DNA of 64,000 nucleotides, from contig CAMZMU010000055.1 in the NCBI GenBank assembly GCA_947311845.1, forward strand, positions 25,237,443 to 25,301,442. Direction: 5' to 3'. The DNA comes from Poa pratensis (lineage: Eukaryota; Streptophyta; Magnoliopsida; Poales; Poaceae). Positions 54,767-64,000 of the stretch are shown piece by piece. The notes beneath the pieces were generated by a model. That model did not search any database, was not told the origin of the DNA, and saw only the letters and a program-made list of their open reading frames with translations. Position numbers and translations under genes: made by a program. Each line of letters begins with the position of its first letter. Within the stretch, counting starts at the first letter, position 1.

Positions 54767-55560
54767 TGTTCTATTGGTTCTTGAACGTTTGCAAGCAAGA
54801 AATGGCGTATCTGCTACAAGTGACTTGTGGAGTTATATAGCAGAGGAAAATTAATTAGCACGGTTTAGTGCTTGCTTCCCATGACTTGGCCTCGATCAGT
54901 GCATGCGGTTAACATGGTAGGTGACCTTCTCTTAAAAAAACTGCAACTTGCATTGATCTAAATAATAGAGATACACGCAATTTGCTGTGGAATTTTGTTT
55001 GACAATTAATCTCTGCGATTGCCCGTCAGCGTGCAGGTGCAGGAGCTCGTGCGTTAATTTGGAGGAACCATACAAAACTAGCTCGGTCCTATATTTCGCT
55101 GAACCAGTCTGCTATGCTAGGTTAAAGGACTAACAAACTACAGTTAGTACAAGTCTAAAATAAAAGAAAAACATGCAAGATCAAAGCCCACGATGCATGC
55201 TTGTGTAATCACAGAAGCAACTGCTCCTGATCGTGGTGGCGTGGTGCTACTGGGGATGTCGCGGTGAACGTACGCGGGAGCCATGTTAAGGCCAGGATCG
55301 TTTTTTAATCAGCAAAATTACAGTCAAGTTGAACCCACGTGGTTAAGAAGGCGAGTCCAGAATTAATCCAGCTGATACAAAACACTTCGTTGGATATGGT
55401 CTTGGCTGAGAGACATCCCCCTCCAACGTGATCGATGTCACAAACCGAAGCAAAACAACGTGCTAGCTAATTGATTAAGCTTTCGAATCCGTGGGATAAT
55501 CGTCATCCCATTATATTTTTTCATTCAAAAAGCAGCCCACGAGAGCTTGACCAAGACTTG
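54767..55560 (-). promoter_or_regulatory. RLK copy 2 upstream region
   Basis: Aligns in blocks with 24990-25510 and 32459-32540 of copy 1, and gives the uninterrupted version of the site where the CACTA inserted. GTTATATAGCAG lies at about 54832 but is a weak TATA candidate. No other gene seen. Confidence 0.5.
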
Positions 55561-55642
55561 CGAATCGGTCTCTATGCATGATTGCAGGCGACCCGTGCAC
55601 GTGGTGCCTGGAATACCGTCAAGAGCGCATTGGGGTCCAAGG

Positions 55643-56146
55643 AAAAAAATAGCGTGCTATCAAAAATAGCGTGGCCCTCCTCTAGAAGCTATATAAGATA
55701 TAGCGTGATATAGCGAAGTTACATACAAAATAGCGTGATGAAAAAATACGAGAAATAGCCCAAATATTAAGAATTTCAGCACTAAAAACTTGTGCAAAGC
55801 AATACATGAATAACCAGGTAACCATATTCTGGCACAAATAAAAATATGAGGCTTAAAAACATGAAAAACTAATATACTAAAAGACAAACTTTTCTAAACT
55901 TTAATCAGAATCATTGACATCATCTTTAGAATAACTATAAGAACCATCAGATTGCGCACCATCATCATCACCTAACGTTATTTCCAGACTTTTTGTTAGC
56001 GTAGCTATAACGTTACCACCTTAAGCGTGGTTTAGCGCGTATAAAACGTAAATAGCGCCGTAGCATCAACTTTAGACTAAATATAGCGTAGCCTCTCCAA
56101 ATAAGCTATATCGTGCTATTAACCGGGAAATAGCACGCTATTTTTT
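55643..56146 (-). mobile_element. hAT-like deletion derivative
   Basis: The ends AAAAAAATAGCGTGCTAT and ATAGCACGCTATTTTTT are inverted, and TAGCG motifs recur subterminally. On the minus strand a short frame DDDGAQSDGSYSYSKDDVND ends in TAA at about 55907, like the acidic C-terminal tail of hAT transposases. The rest of the transposase is deleted. I found no clear 8-bp target duplication. Confidence 0.5.
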
Positions 56147-56560
56147 CGTTGGTACTACCGCTTTGGTTTGGTTCGCATGAATTAGCAGTGTGGGCCAACG
56201 TCAGTTGTCGAATTATTCATAAATATATACCACTATGCATTTCAAAATCATTAAAAAACCTATAAAAACAGAATTGCCAAAAGTATCCTAATGTGAGGCT
56301 AGCTAAGCGACACGCGTACATCCCGCCATCAGGTTTGGCGGAAGGCATGTCCTTCCATTGGAAGTGGCGGTATAGTAGACTTCCCAGCGAGCCCTATCGA
56401 GCAAGTACGCCATGGCGCGCCGGCACCCGCCACCTTCGAGAGGTTGGAGTCGAGGAAGGAGGACACACGTCTCAAGTAGTTTTAGGAATATTGTTTGGAG
56501 GGTGTATTTTTAGTTATTCTGAAATATGATATAGAAAGGTTCAAAAAAAAAGGCGGCGAC
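56147..56560. other. Mixed sequence without a gene
   Basis: AT-rich text followed by a GC-rich block (56330-56465). At 56476-56522 it holds the left copy of an imperfect 47-bp direct repeat (TAGTTTTAGGAATATTGTTT) whose other copy is at about 58075-58121. Confidence 0.4.
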
Positions 56561-56599
56561 TAGCATCACCATTGGAGACGGCAAGACGGCGGAATTTCG

Positions 56600-57125
56600 G
56601 CACTCTCCCTGATTTCATGGACTCAAGCCGAAGAATATTGCGCCCGGTGTATTTGCTCTCTCAAGGTGCAAGAAGATCAATGTTCACACACCTTTGCATG
56701 ACAATTTTTTGGTTAACAAGATCAAAACATCCCAAGGCTTCACCGTCGAACTACTCCACAAATTTAGCTCTCTTTGGGCCAAACTACAACTTGGTCATCT
56801 TGATGAAGGCAACCCGGATTTGATCTCTAGGAACCTCGTGGCCTCCCTAGAATACTCGGCGTCCCCGGTATACAAGTTCCAACATGAAAAGGATGATTTG
56901 GAATAATTGAGCCCATTCCAAATGCAAGTTTTTCACATGGCATGTCAACAAAATAGGATTTGGACCGGTGATCGGCTCATGCGAAGGGGAGGAACCAATA
57001 GCGACGCTTGTCGACTTTGTAAAAGAGAGCAAGAAACCATGCCTCACCTTCTATTCAAATACCGTTACTCCTTGAGAATATGGAGCACTCCTAAGGCGTG
57101 GATGGGGCTGCCCGAGTTGGTTTTG
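56600..57125 (+). pseudogene. LINE RT C-terminal fragment
   Basis: Two frames give LISRNLVASLEYSASPVYKF and then CQQNRIWTGDRLMRRGGTNS, CRLCKREQETMPHLLFKYRY, the zf-RVT region of a LINE of a different family from that at 46504. A stop separates them at about 56904. RT and endonuclease are absent. Confidence 0.7.
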
Positions 57126-58070
57126 CACTAGTAGGAAATAACCTAGCAGTGGCGTGTCGGTTTTCACCTAGTGGTGCGTTTTTTACATGCCGCTGGTTAT
57201 GCGCCAGTGCTTGGGTACCAGTGGCGCGCCACGGACGTGCCATTGGGTAATTTGCCTACACCCCACCACTAAGCATATTTGTGGCTCGCCAGAACAGCTA
57301 GACAAATAAAATTAAAATTCAACGCTAATTTTGATCTTACTGGAATTCAATCGAAATTGAAGATTTTAAACTCAAACTTAACTCCAGTTTTGCCTGAATT
57401 TAAACTTAATATTTCATCTAAACCGAGAATTTAACATGTTTCGCGTCAGAAGGTTCTTACAATAATTTAAAACATAAATAAACTAAATAAACCCTAGATC
57501 TAATTAACTAGGGTGGTCGTCGGGTGTTGGACGAAGCCCTAGTCGTCACCGCCTATGAGGTCGATGTAGACTCGGGTCGGTGGTGGCAACCCGGTGCGTC
57601 GTGGCGTCGGCTCTGGCCTAGGATCTGGCGCAGTATCTTGCATCGCCAAATCATCATGGAGTCCGCCTTTGGCGAGCAGTGGCCAGCGCGTGTGCTTGTA
57701 AAGTTCGGAGCTTTCTGCGTGCGGTGCAATACGAGCGCGCGCCGGTGGTCTGTGCTAGGGAGAGTGAGGGAACGATGCGCGCGGGATAGCAACCGATGCG
57801 CGCGGCCTACAGAGACAAAGATTCCATCCGGCCTGGCAACCGGCGAGGGAGGACTTCCTCGATCGTTCGCCCATACCAGAAACGCCACCTGCCTCTTGAC
57901 GTCGTGAGGACGAAACGAGACCACCCAGTGGTTGATGCGCTCCTCCCGCTCTGCCTCGAGGTTGCTCGGCCACGCCGGAATGTGAGGCGCGAAGCCCGGA
58001 TCAAACTTGAACTCTCGATGGTGGGATGTTCTTTCCCCTCTTCCAACACATATCACTTAGCTGGCCTCAC
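57126..58070. mobile_element. CACTA fragment, one end present
   Basis: CACTAGTAGGAAATAACCTA at 57126 followed by repeats of GTGGCG and AGTGGTG resembles a CACTA terminal and subterminal region. No matching inverse end (CCTACTAGTG) is found to the right, so the other side is lost. It abuts the LINE fragment directly. Confidence 0.6.
57553..58056 (-). CDS. Uncharacterised ORF in CACTA fragment
   Basis: A 167-codon minus-strand frame contains FKFDPGFAPHIPAWPSNLEA, REERINHWVVSFRPHDVKRQ and VAFLVWANDRG, then low-complexity Arg/Ser/Pro text. The first half looks like real protein (a compact Trp-containing helix pattern); the second half may be out of frame. Like the nested CACTA at 26253, this element carries a GC-rich ORF pointing toward its retained or left end. 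No domain was recognised. Confidence 0.35.
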   Translation of the reverse strand: MICVGRGERTSHHREFKFDPGFAPHIPAWPSNLEAEREERINHWVVSFRPHDVKRQVAFLVWANDRGSPPSPVARPDGIFVSVGRAHRLLSRAHRSLTLPSTDHRRALVLHRTQKAPNFTSTRAGHCSPKADSMMIWRCKILRQILGQSRRHDAPGCHHRPESTSTS

Positions 58071-58264
58071 GTCAGGGTAGTTTTAGAAATTTTGTTTGAA
58101 GGGTGTATTTTTAATTATTCTTACAAGCAATAAAAAATTCTCAGCTTACACAGCTTCGCAGAGCTGCATGCTTGAACCAAGTCCGGACTAGGGACAGACC
58201 ACATGCCGCACAAGGCATAATTCAGTCCAGAAGAAGGAATGACCCAGCAGGCCCATCGACCCAT

Positions 58265-58352
58265 CTAAGCATCGCACTTCACTGTATGCCATGGACCGCA
58301 CTCTCTTGCGTTGGTCCAGTTACCTAGCTCGGTCTTGTTGATGACCTGCCCA
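58265..58352 (-). pseudogene. Orphan 3' exon of an unknown gene
   Basis: After a possible acceptor (TTTTCCTGGGCAG) the minus strand encodes VINKTELGNWTNARECGPWH and TVKCDA before a stop. It has two Cys and an N-glycosylation-like site and could be the end of a secreted protein. I do not recognise it, and no upstream exon is visible because repeat sequence starts at 58385. Confidence 0.3.
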
Positions 58353-58384
58353 GGAAAAGAAGCAGGCAAATTGGGCCAGGCCCA

Positions 58385-59640
58385 GGGGCGGAAGCAGGGG
58401 GACCAGCAGGTGCCCTGGCCCCCAAACAGGAGAACTGCCAGATTCATTGATAGAAGAAGATGATACAAGGACCTGAACTGCTCGGTTTATCAAAGGAAAA
58501 CCGAGCGAAAACCTTTACATCGACAAAGAGCACTACAAGGCATACAGAGCACCAGAGTACATCAACATCCATCGTGCTCACGATAGAGTGACTTCGACTT
58601 CCTCGCAACAGCACCGCCACGAGCTTGTTCGCCGTCTTCAACATCACCGGGAGAGACGCCCTCCAATCCTGAGAAGAAGACCACCACACACGCCCGATGC
58701 CGGCGGCATGCTGAGAGTGCTCCCGCCACTCACATCAACCACCGCGAACCTCAGGTCCCTCTTGCCGATGCCGGCCTCCAAAAACGAAGCCCCAGGAGGG
58801 AAAACGACAACAAAGCGTCGTCATCGTCCGATCACGAGATCATGGGTTTCCCCTGGAGAGCCAAACTAGCCGGATCCGTGCGGAAGGTGGGCAGCAGCAG
58901 AACAGCGACGCCTCCAGGAAGGTCAACGACGGCCACAACCGCCGCCATCGCCGGTCACGGCACAGGGCCGAGACAGGGTCCTCACCCTAGCCGCTCACCA
59001 CCTCGACGCACATCACACCCACCGGCGCTGGCAAGCCCACCAGCCACTACCACCCTTGGAGAATCCGGCGATGAAGAGGGGCCGAGGACGCGCATTGCAG
59101 CGCAGCTCCGCCACCCCGGGCCCGACGAGCCCAGATCGGGCCCGCCAAGCGCATCGGGCGCACTGCCTCGTCCAGCAGGCGCACGGGACGACACCGCTGC
59201 CACCAACGCCGCCCGCACCACGCGCCCACGGAGGATGTAGCTCCGCCACCCGGGCCCGGCGAGCCCAGATTGGGCTCAGCAAGCCCATCGGGCGCTCGGC
59301 TCACCCGGCAGGCGCAGGGGACGGCTCCGCTGCCACCGTCTCCGCCCGCAGCCCGCGCGCCGCCCGCCTCCATCGTCGTCAACCTCCGCCCGAACCCGCC
59401 GGCTCGGCGTCCTCTGCCCCGACCACCTTTGGCAGCGGAGGGGTGCCGCCACCGCCGCGGCCGGAGCCGGCGACGGCAGAGGAGGCCGCACGGAGGGACG
59501 GCGGGCTTTGCTTGCTCGGGTCGCCCCTAGCGCCGCCTGGGGGGCGATGCGATATTAAGCACATCAACAGTGCAATTTTATTTTTTTTTGCTTTATCCGG
59601 CCCCCTCAACATGCTAATTTCTAAAGATGCGACAGGTCCG
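58385..59640. mobile_element. Decayed DNA-transposon ends around a GC-rich retroposed-like segment
   Basis: CCAGGGGCGGAAGCAGGGGG with GCCCTGGCCCCC at the left and TTATCCGGCCCCCTCAAC at about 59605 at the right look like the two ends of a common cereal element. Between them, 58440-59570 begins (on the minus strand at its end) with GATACAAGG-type LINE 3' text and is GC-rich with long overlapping open frames on both strands. These frames are Ala/Arg/Pro/Gly-rich and are best explained by base composition, so I do not call genes here. Confidence 0.35.
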
Positions 59641-60148
59641 GGTCGGCCCATTGGCCCTTCGCACCGCACCTCATTTCTGTTACCAATAGGGTACAGGTTT
59701 GGCCCGTAAAAATTAAGGTCCAACAGGGTAAGACCCTTGCGACCCTAGTGTCGAACCGCTACTTCTCAATCAGAAGCCGTCGGCCGCATCATCTCCAAGT
59801 TTGCGCCGTCGTAGGTTGCAGGCTTGCAGCGACTCACCGGCCGCAACGATATTCTGGGCTTGATGTAACGCCGCCGGCAAAACCCACCGGCTCCGGTTCC
59901 CCGCCGCCGGAAGATGCCCGCGCGTCTCCGGGTTCCCCTGCCGCTTGTTGCACGAGAGCGCGATGGCCCCTATCTACCGGTCGGGTGAGACGACTGCCAT
60001 GGACCCTGTGTGCAGCTCAGCGAGACAGCCTCCATGGCCCCTGTCTGCAGGTCGAGCGAAACGACCGCCGGCGCCGCCATGGCCCATGTGTGTAGCTCGG
60101 TGATACCCGATGACGTAGTTACCTGCGTCAAAAGAATATGGGTTAGGT
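59641..60148. other. GC-rich flank with three short degenerate repeats
   Basis: No gene is supported. At about 59965-60105 a unit of 37-46 bases (GAGACGACTGCCATGG...GTGTGCAGCTC) occurs three times with changes. The bases TAGGT (60144-60148) just before the E2 LTR should be one side of its target duplication. Confidence 0.4.
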
Positions 60149-61843
60149 TGAGACTCCAAGTGCAGAGTGTGTAGTAAGTGGAAGACGTGTTTTTCCCACG
60201 AGGGGTGACTCGAGGGTTTAATATCGAACTCTCGGGGAATCAGTAGTGAAGATTTATCTTTCCTATCCTTCTTTTGGTTACCTACAAAACAAAGTAAATG
60301 TTTTGGTCCTCAACCTCACCTAGTGGTTGTCAAGCACAAGGTGTGAGAATGATATCAAGATAATATGCAATGCAAACAAGAAATAAATATGCAATGGTGG
60401 TAAATAAATATGCAAGGATGGTGGTAGCAATGATAAATGATATTTTTGGGTTTTATATGATGAATGCAAGATGTAAAAGTGTTTTTGTATTTTCGGATTT
60501 TTAAATGGCAGAAAATGGAAAAGTGGTAAAAGTGGTTGGAAAGGTGTTTCTTATGATTAAAAATGGACTGGGGTTCATGGTTTCACAAATGCACTCTCTC
60601 TTTAATAAAGTGGTAGACAATGGAACACTAGAGTTGACATATGAGATTGCAACACAATAGTTTAATGACAAGTTATAATTATATGGGCATCACGTCCTAA
60701 CATAGAGACCTTTTGGTTATTAGTCTCTCTTATACTCCACCAAGATGCGAACTAAATCATAACACCTCAGTAATTAAGATAACTCAGAGTATAGCAATAA
60801 GTATCATGACATGAAGTTAAAATAAGAACATGCTAGATCTAGTCATGGAGGAAGTGGCAATGGTCACATCCACATCTCCGGTAGCATGGTATTTCTTTTT
60901 ATCCCTAGTGAGGCAACAAAGTAAGGTAAAACACCCAAGTGGATCGCAGAACTTTCTCTCACGTTCACTGCACTAGCCACCCCCCGTTACTCCAACTAAT
61001 GCACACGTTCCCCCTCACACGCTCTCATAAACATGCTTGATCATGACAAGTAAATAAGAACGGGGTACATAATATGCATCTACTTTCATAACTGAAACAA
61101 AACCATTGCAATCTCAAACATATATTAACTCATAAAAAGATCCACCACAAAGTTATTACATAGATGACCGTAATCATGTTCAGCAGCTCATACGGTACTA
61201 ATTAGTGAAGCTCAAGAGAGAGAGATACATAAGTTACTTCCACAAACCCATAGTCCAGAGGTGGACTACTCCCTCTTCATCATGGAGACAGAGGAGAAGT
61301 CGTTGGAGAAGATGGAGACCACGCGGCAGCGCCCCACCGGAGTTTTCCCCCTCCGATCTGCAGCTCCAGGTCTCTGTTTCGGTGTTTCTGTGTTTCTGCG
61401 GCGCTCCTTCCAGAGAACGTCGGGGACTATTTTTATAGGCGGTTTTAGGTCAAAACGGAGTCGGTGGAGGAAAGATCGACGGCAACGGAGCTCCGAGGGC
61501 CAAAGGGGGGTCCCACGCGGCCAGGTACTTGGGCCGCGAGGGCCCACTCATCTGGGCCCTCGGTCCTCCGCTTGTTTGCTTCCTTCGCTCCCACGCTTTG
61601 TTCCTTCCAAAAACTAATGCTCGTAAATTTCCAGGTCATTTGGACGTCGTTTGGCTCCCTGAAACATTAAAATATAGAAATAGGGTTTTCTGTCTGCGCA
61701 GGGTTAATTCCATAAAAAATAGGAAACATGTCAAATATTCCCAAAATCATTATAAAACAGTGTTATAACCCTTATATGATGCAAATATGACTGGAATACA
61801 AGTAAAATAATGCAAAGTTCATGTATGCATTTTACATGCATCA
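60149..61843 (-). repeat. E2 3' LTR
   Basis: Begins TGAGACTCCAAGTGCAGAG and ends ACATGCATCA, parallel to the E1 LTR (TGATGACTCCCAAGTGCAG ... TGCACGTATCA). The other LTR is outside the window, so the borders rest on this similarity and on the adjoining purine tract. Confidence 0.8.
61428..61437 (-). promoter_or_regulatory. TATA box of E2 LTR
   Basis: On the minus strand TATAAAAATA is preceded by TTGACCTAAAACCGCC and followed by GTCCCCGACGTTC. The same arrangement, with a weaker TATA, occurs inside E1 at 4011-4045 upstream of its extra ORF. Confidence 0.65.
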
Positions 61844-61860
61844 ACATCCCCAAGCTTAAC
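61844..61860 (-). other. E2 polypurine tract
   Basis: The minus strand reads TTAAGCTTGGGGATG directly before the LTR, closely matching the E1 tract at 2354-2372. Confidence 0.8.
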
Positions 61861-63425
61861 CTATACTCGTCCTCGAGTATGAAGGTGATAAAACTAACAT
61901 GGACTTTGCAATTTAATACTAACAATGGATATCAAAGATGATTACTATTGCTACATAGAGTAAAATAATTCATTCTTAAAAGGAGTAGCAATATGCAAGA
62001 TAGTTTATGAAGTGATATCCAGTATTCAATGCAAGGATGTTCAATGATAATTCACAAAGTGTAACATAAGAGAAAAAAGTACTATGGACCACAAGTATGC
62101 ATAATAATAAGTAAGAACATCCTACAATGGTCATAGAGTATTGATGAAAATCTGAATATAAAAGTGGAAACTTTGGAAAGATATATATATGAGTAGAGGT
62201 ACAGCATGAATAAGTTTCATCTAACTTCTGAACTTCTCTACTTAAGTCAATGATTGTAATGTGGTAATCCTTGGTGTCAAGCTCTCATTCCCCTATCATA
62301 GCATCTTGAATGATTAAGTTTAAAGTGAAAGCAAATATGAGTAATGTGCTTGACAAAGTACAGGTTGAAAGTCTCATGCCCCTTGAATACAAGTACCTAC
62401 TCCATGTGTTACTCAACTTGGAAAACAAAGCAAGTTCAAGTTAAATATCATTGTAAGTAATAATAGTATCATTAAGAGCGTCAACTGGGGTACCTCTTGT
62501 CCCAGGATATGGAACAAGCCCATATCAAAATGACAAGACAAACAAACACAATGAACAATCTCAACACCCTTTTTATTTACCATTAGATAGCTTTTTATTG
62601 TAAGGTGTATCACAGAAGGTTCACCATAGCATGTAAGTAAATTTCCACCATGAATGATGCATGGCTTAGATTAGCGGCCCAGGCGTCTCTCTAACCATTT
62701 ATACAAACTCATTTAAACTCACTTCATTTCCTCATTTATTTCACCCATGGTAAGCATCCATAAACAAAAGTACATGATATCAACTAAATGAGATGAAGTG
62801 CAATGTTGAAAGCTTGCCATGTGACAGCACATATGAGCTAACTCTCAACCAAAGACATTTGTCAAGCCCACAACATCATAATTTTAATCACAATGGGTCA
62901 TATTTTATTATGCAATAAAGTAAAGTGTGCATCAAGTTCGTGAGAGCTATATAACCAACTTTTCCCATAACAATCAATAACATAAGCATTTTAATTCAGA
63001 GGTATAGATAACACAAATATCATGATAAACATACTCGGAATAGCATAAAGCTAATAGGTAGATATGGTGGACTCACTGGAAAAACTTTGGTTGAAGGTGT
63101 TGGAAACAAGTTTTTACTTGTTGGAATTTTTGGGCTAGCAAGAGGGAGAAAGTTGACCATCTAAATGCATGCATGAGTGTCCATAGAACTAACCATTCTC
63201 TTTACTCATTTTATAATGGGGTGATTCTACAATTGTCCAACATACTCAAGTTAATTAAGTTCAAGGCAAGATGTGACTGAAACTTCTAAATATGCCACGC
63301 TCATTTGCATGAGTGTTACCCATAAATCTCCAAACAAGGGAATCATGGATGACACCATACTTTCATATTCATTGATAAACTACAAGATAGAGATACATGA
63401 TAATGCTCCATGAGCTCACACACGC
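61861..63425. other. E2 noncoding spacer
   Basis: AT-rich, about 1.57 kb, without a credible frame. Starts with ACTCGTCCTCGAGTA as in E1. From about 63193 on it is nearly the same as E1 from about 3030 (CCACGCTCATTTGCATGAGT), but before that point the two do not match by eye. Confidence 0.65.
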
Positions 63426-63995
63426 CTAAGAGATATTGATAACTAAACGATAAAAGCAAAACACACCATGACTAGATAGATATGATAAACTAGTAGAGAT
63501 AAAGACTAGGTGGAACTCCCCCAAGCTTGACGTTCTGCAGAGCCTCTTTGCTGCGGCCTCCTCCTTCTCATATTCTTCCTCCCATTCAGCCATCTTCCAT
63601 GGGAAAGGCCTTCCATCACGGAAAGATGTAGGTGGATCATTGTACCTGAGGGTGGCAGCTGCTGCAATTTTCTTGAAGCGTTCTTCATACTCGCAGTTCT
63701 GGTTCTCTACATCCCACATAAAGCATTGGATCTTCTCCATCTTCTCGATGACGTCCTTGTATCTTTCCTCTAGTTCTTCGAGCCTCCCCTTGTACTCTTC
63801 AACCTTCTTCTCCAGCTCCAGGTTCATGAAGTGATGAGCATCAAGGCTGCGGTAAACCACAGTGCCATACCTGAAGGTCTTGTCTTCCAGATCACCCAGC
63901 CTTTCCTCCACCGTACCGGTGGCCTTGGGAGCCTTCACCTCCTCCACGAGCAGCACACCCTCCTTGAAGGTCACGGCCTTCGGTGGAGCCATCAC
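63426..63995 (-). CDS. E2 extra ORF, coiled-coil protein (start outside window)
   Basis: The minus strand reads MAPPKAVTFKEGVLLVEEVK, LEKKVEEYKGRLEELEERYK, CFMWDVENQNCEYEERFKKI and RDGRPFPWKMAEWEEEYEKE, matching the E1 protein. The E1 start lies about 25 codons further upstream, so the N-terminus is beyond 64000. Near the C-terminus E2 lacks 2 nt relative to E1 (about 63535-63545), which replaces the ending KRQAWGSST with an unrelated tail to 63426. The protein core is otherwise intact. Confidence 0.75.
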   Translation of the reverse strand: MMAPPKAVTFKEGVLLVEEVKAPKATGTVEERLGDLEDKTFRYGTVVYRSLDAHHFMNLELEKKVEEYKGRLEELEERYKDVIEKMEKIQCFMWDVENQNCEYEERFKKIAAAATLRYNDPPTSFRDGRPFPWKMAEWEEEYEKEEAAAKRLCRTSSLGEFHLVFISTSLSYLSSHGVFCFYRLVINIS

Positions 63996-64000
63996 GGAGT

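Larger units (their letters stand above)
60149..64000 (-). mobile_element. Ty3/Gypsy element E2, left part
   Basis: An LTR of about 1.7 kb is followed by a purine tract, a noncoding spacer and an extra ORF in the same order and orientation as in E1. The element runs beyond the window, so pol was not seen. The LTR shares only its ends and parts of its promoter region with that of E1, so it is another family or subfamily. Confidence 0.85.

Noticed and set aside
58842..59723. Several overlapping open frames of 110-217 codons on both strands
   Set aside because: Composition is Ala/Arg/Pro/Gly-rich, frames exist on both strands at the same place, and no domain or splice pattern supports a gene.

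Overview
The window looks like a plant nuclear genome segment from a grass, most likely Triticeae (wheat, barley or Aegilops). It shows spliced genes with GT-AG introns, deep nesting of LTR retrotransposons, En/Spm (CACTA), Mutator-like, hAT-like and Stowaway elements, a L1-type LINE and a tRNA-derived SINE. The host content is two tandem minus-strand copies, plus a one-exon relic of a third, of a malectin-like LRR receptor-like kinase (RLK). Nothing bacterial or viral is present. The species call is inference.

Layout: 1-13977 is a Ty1/Copia element (A, plus strand, 5' end outside the window). It is split at its protease by a complete Ty3/Gypsy element (E1, minus strand, 826-10442) with an exact 5-bp target duplication. 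13980-25510 is RLK copy 1. A 5'-truncated Copia (B, 19745-23732) plus other repeats replace most of its first malectin exon. 25514-32455 is a CACTA element inserted in the upstream region of copy 1, with a second CACTA nested inside (26253-28201). 32617-35518 holds a MITE and a fragment of a Gypsy-type element with a PF04195-like ORF. 35530-35690 is the RLK relic. 35883-40059 holds a SINE, two Mutator-like elements with nested insertions, and long tandem arrays. 40060-55560 is RLK copy 2, carrying a Mutator-like insertion and a 6.4-kb LINE (46504-52904). 55643-60148 is a patchwork of hAT, LINE and CACTA fragments. 60149-64000 is the left part of a second Gypsy element (E2, minus strand).

How parts relate: the two RLK copies align through exons, introns and flanks, so each serves as an empty-site control for insertions in the other. 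Both appear to be pseudogenes by independent lesions (copy 1: deletion with insertion, 2-nt exon loss; copy 2: two 1-nt frameshifts and a lost splice donor). E1 and E2 have LTRs that I can align only in parts, yet they share nearly the same extra ORF and 3' tail, with an abrupt edge of similarity. The E1 extra ORF also sits just downstream of an internal TATA-bearing segment that resembles the promoter part of the E2 LTR. This looks like modular exchange between retrotransposon families, giving one ORF a private, LTR-derived promoter. I consider it the most interesting signal in the window.

Limits: all comparisons were made by eye. Family names from repeat databases were not assigned. Several disabling changes are single-base changes in homopolymers and could be sequence errors.
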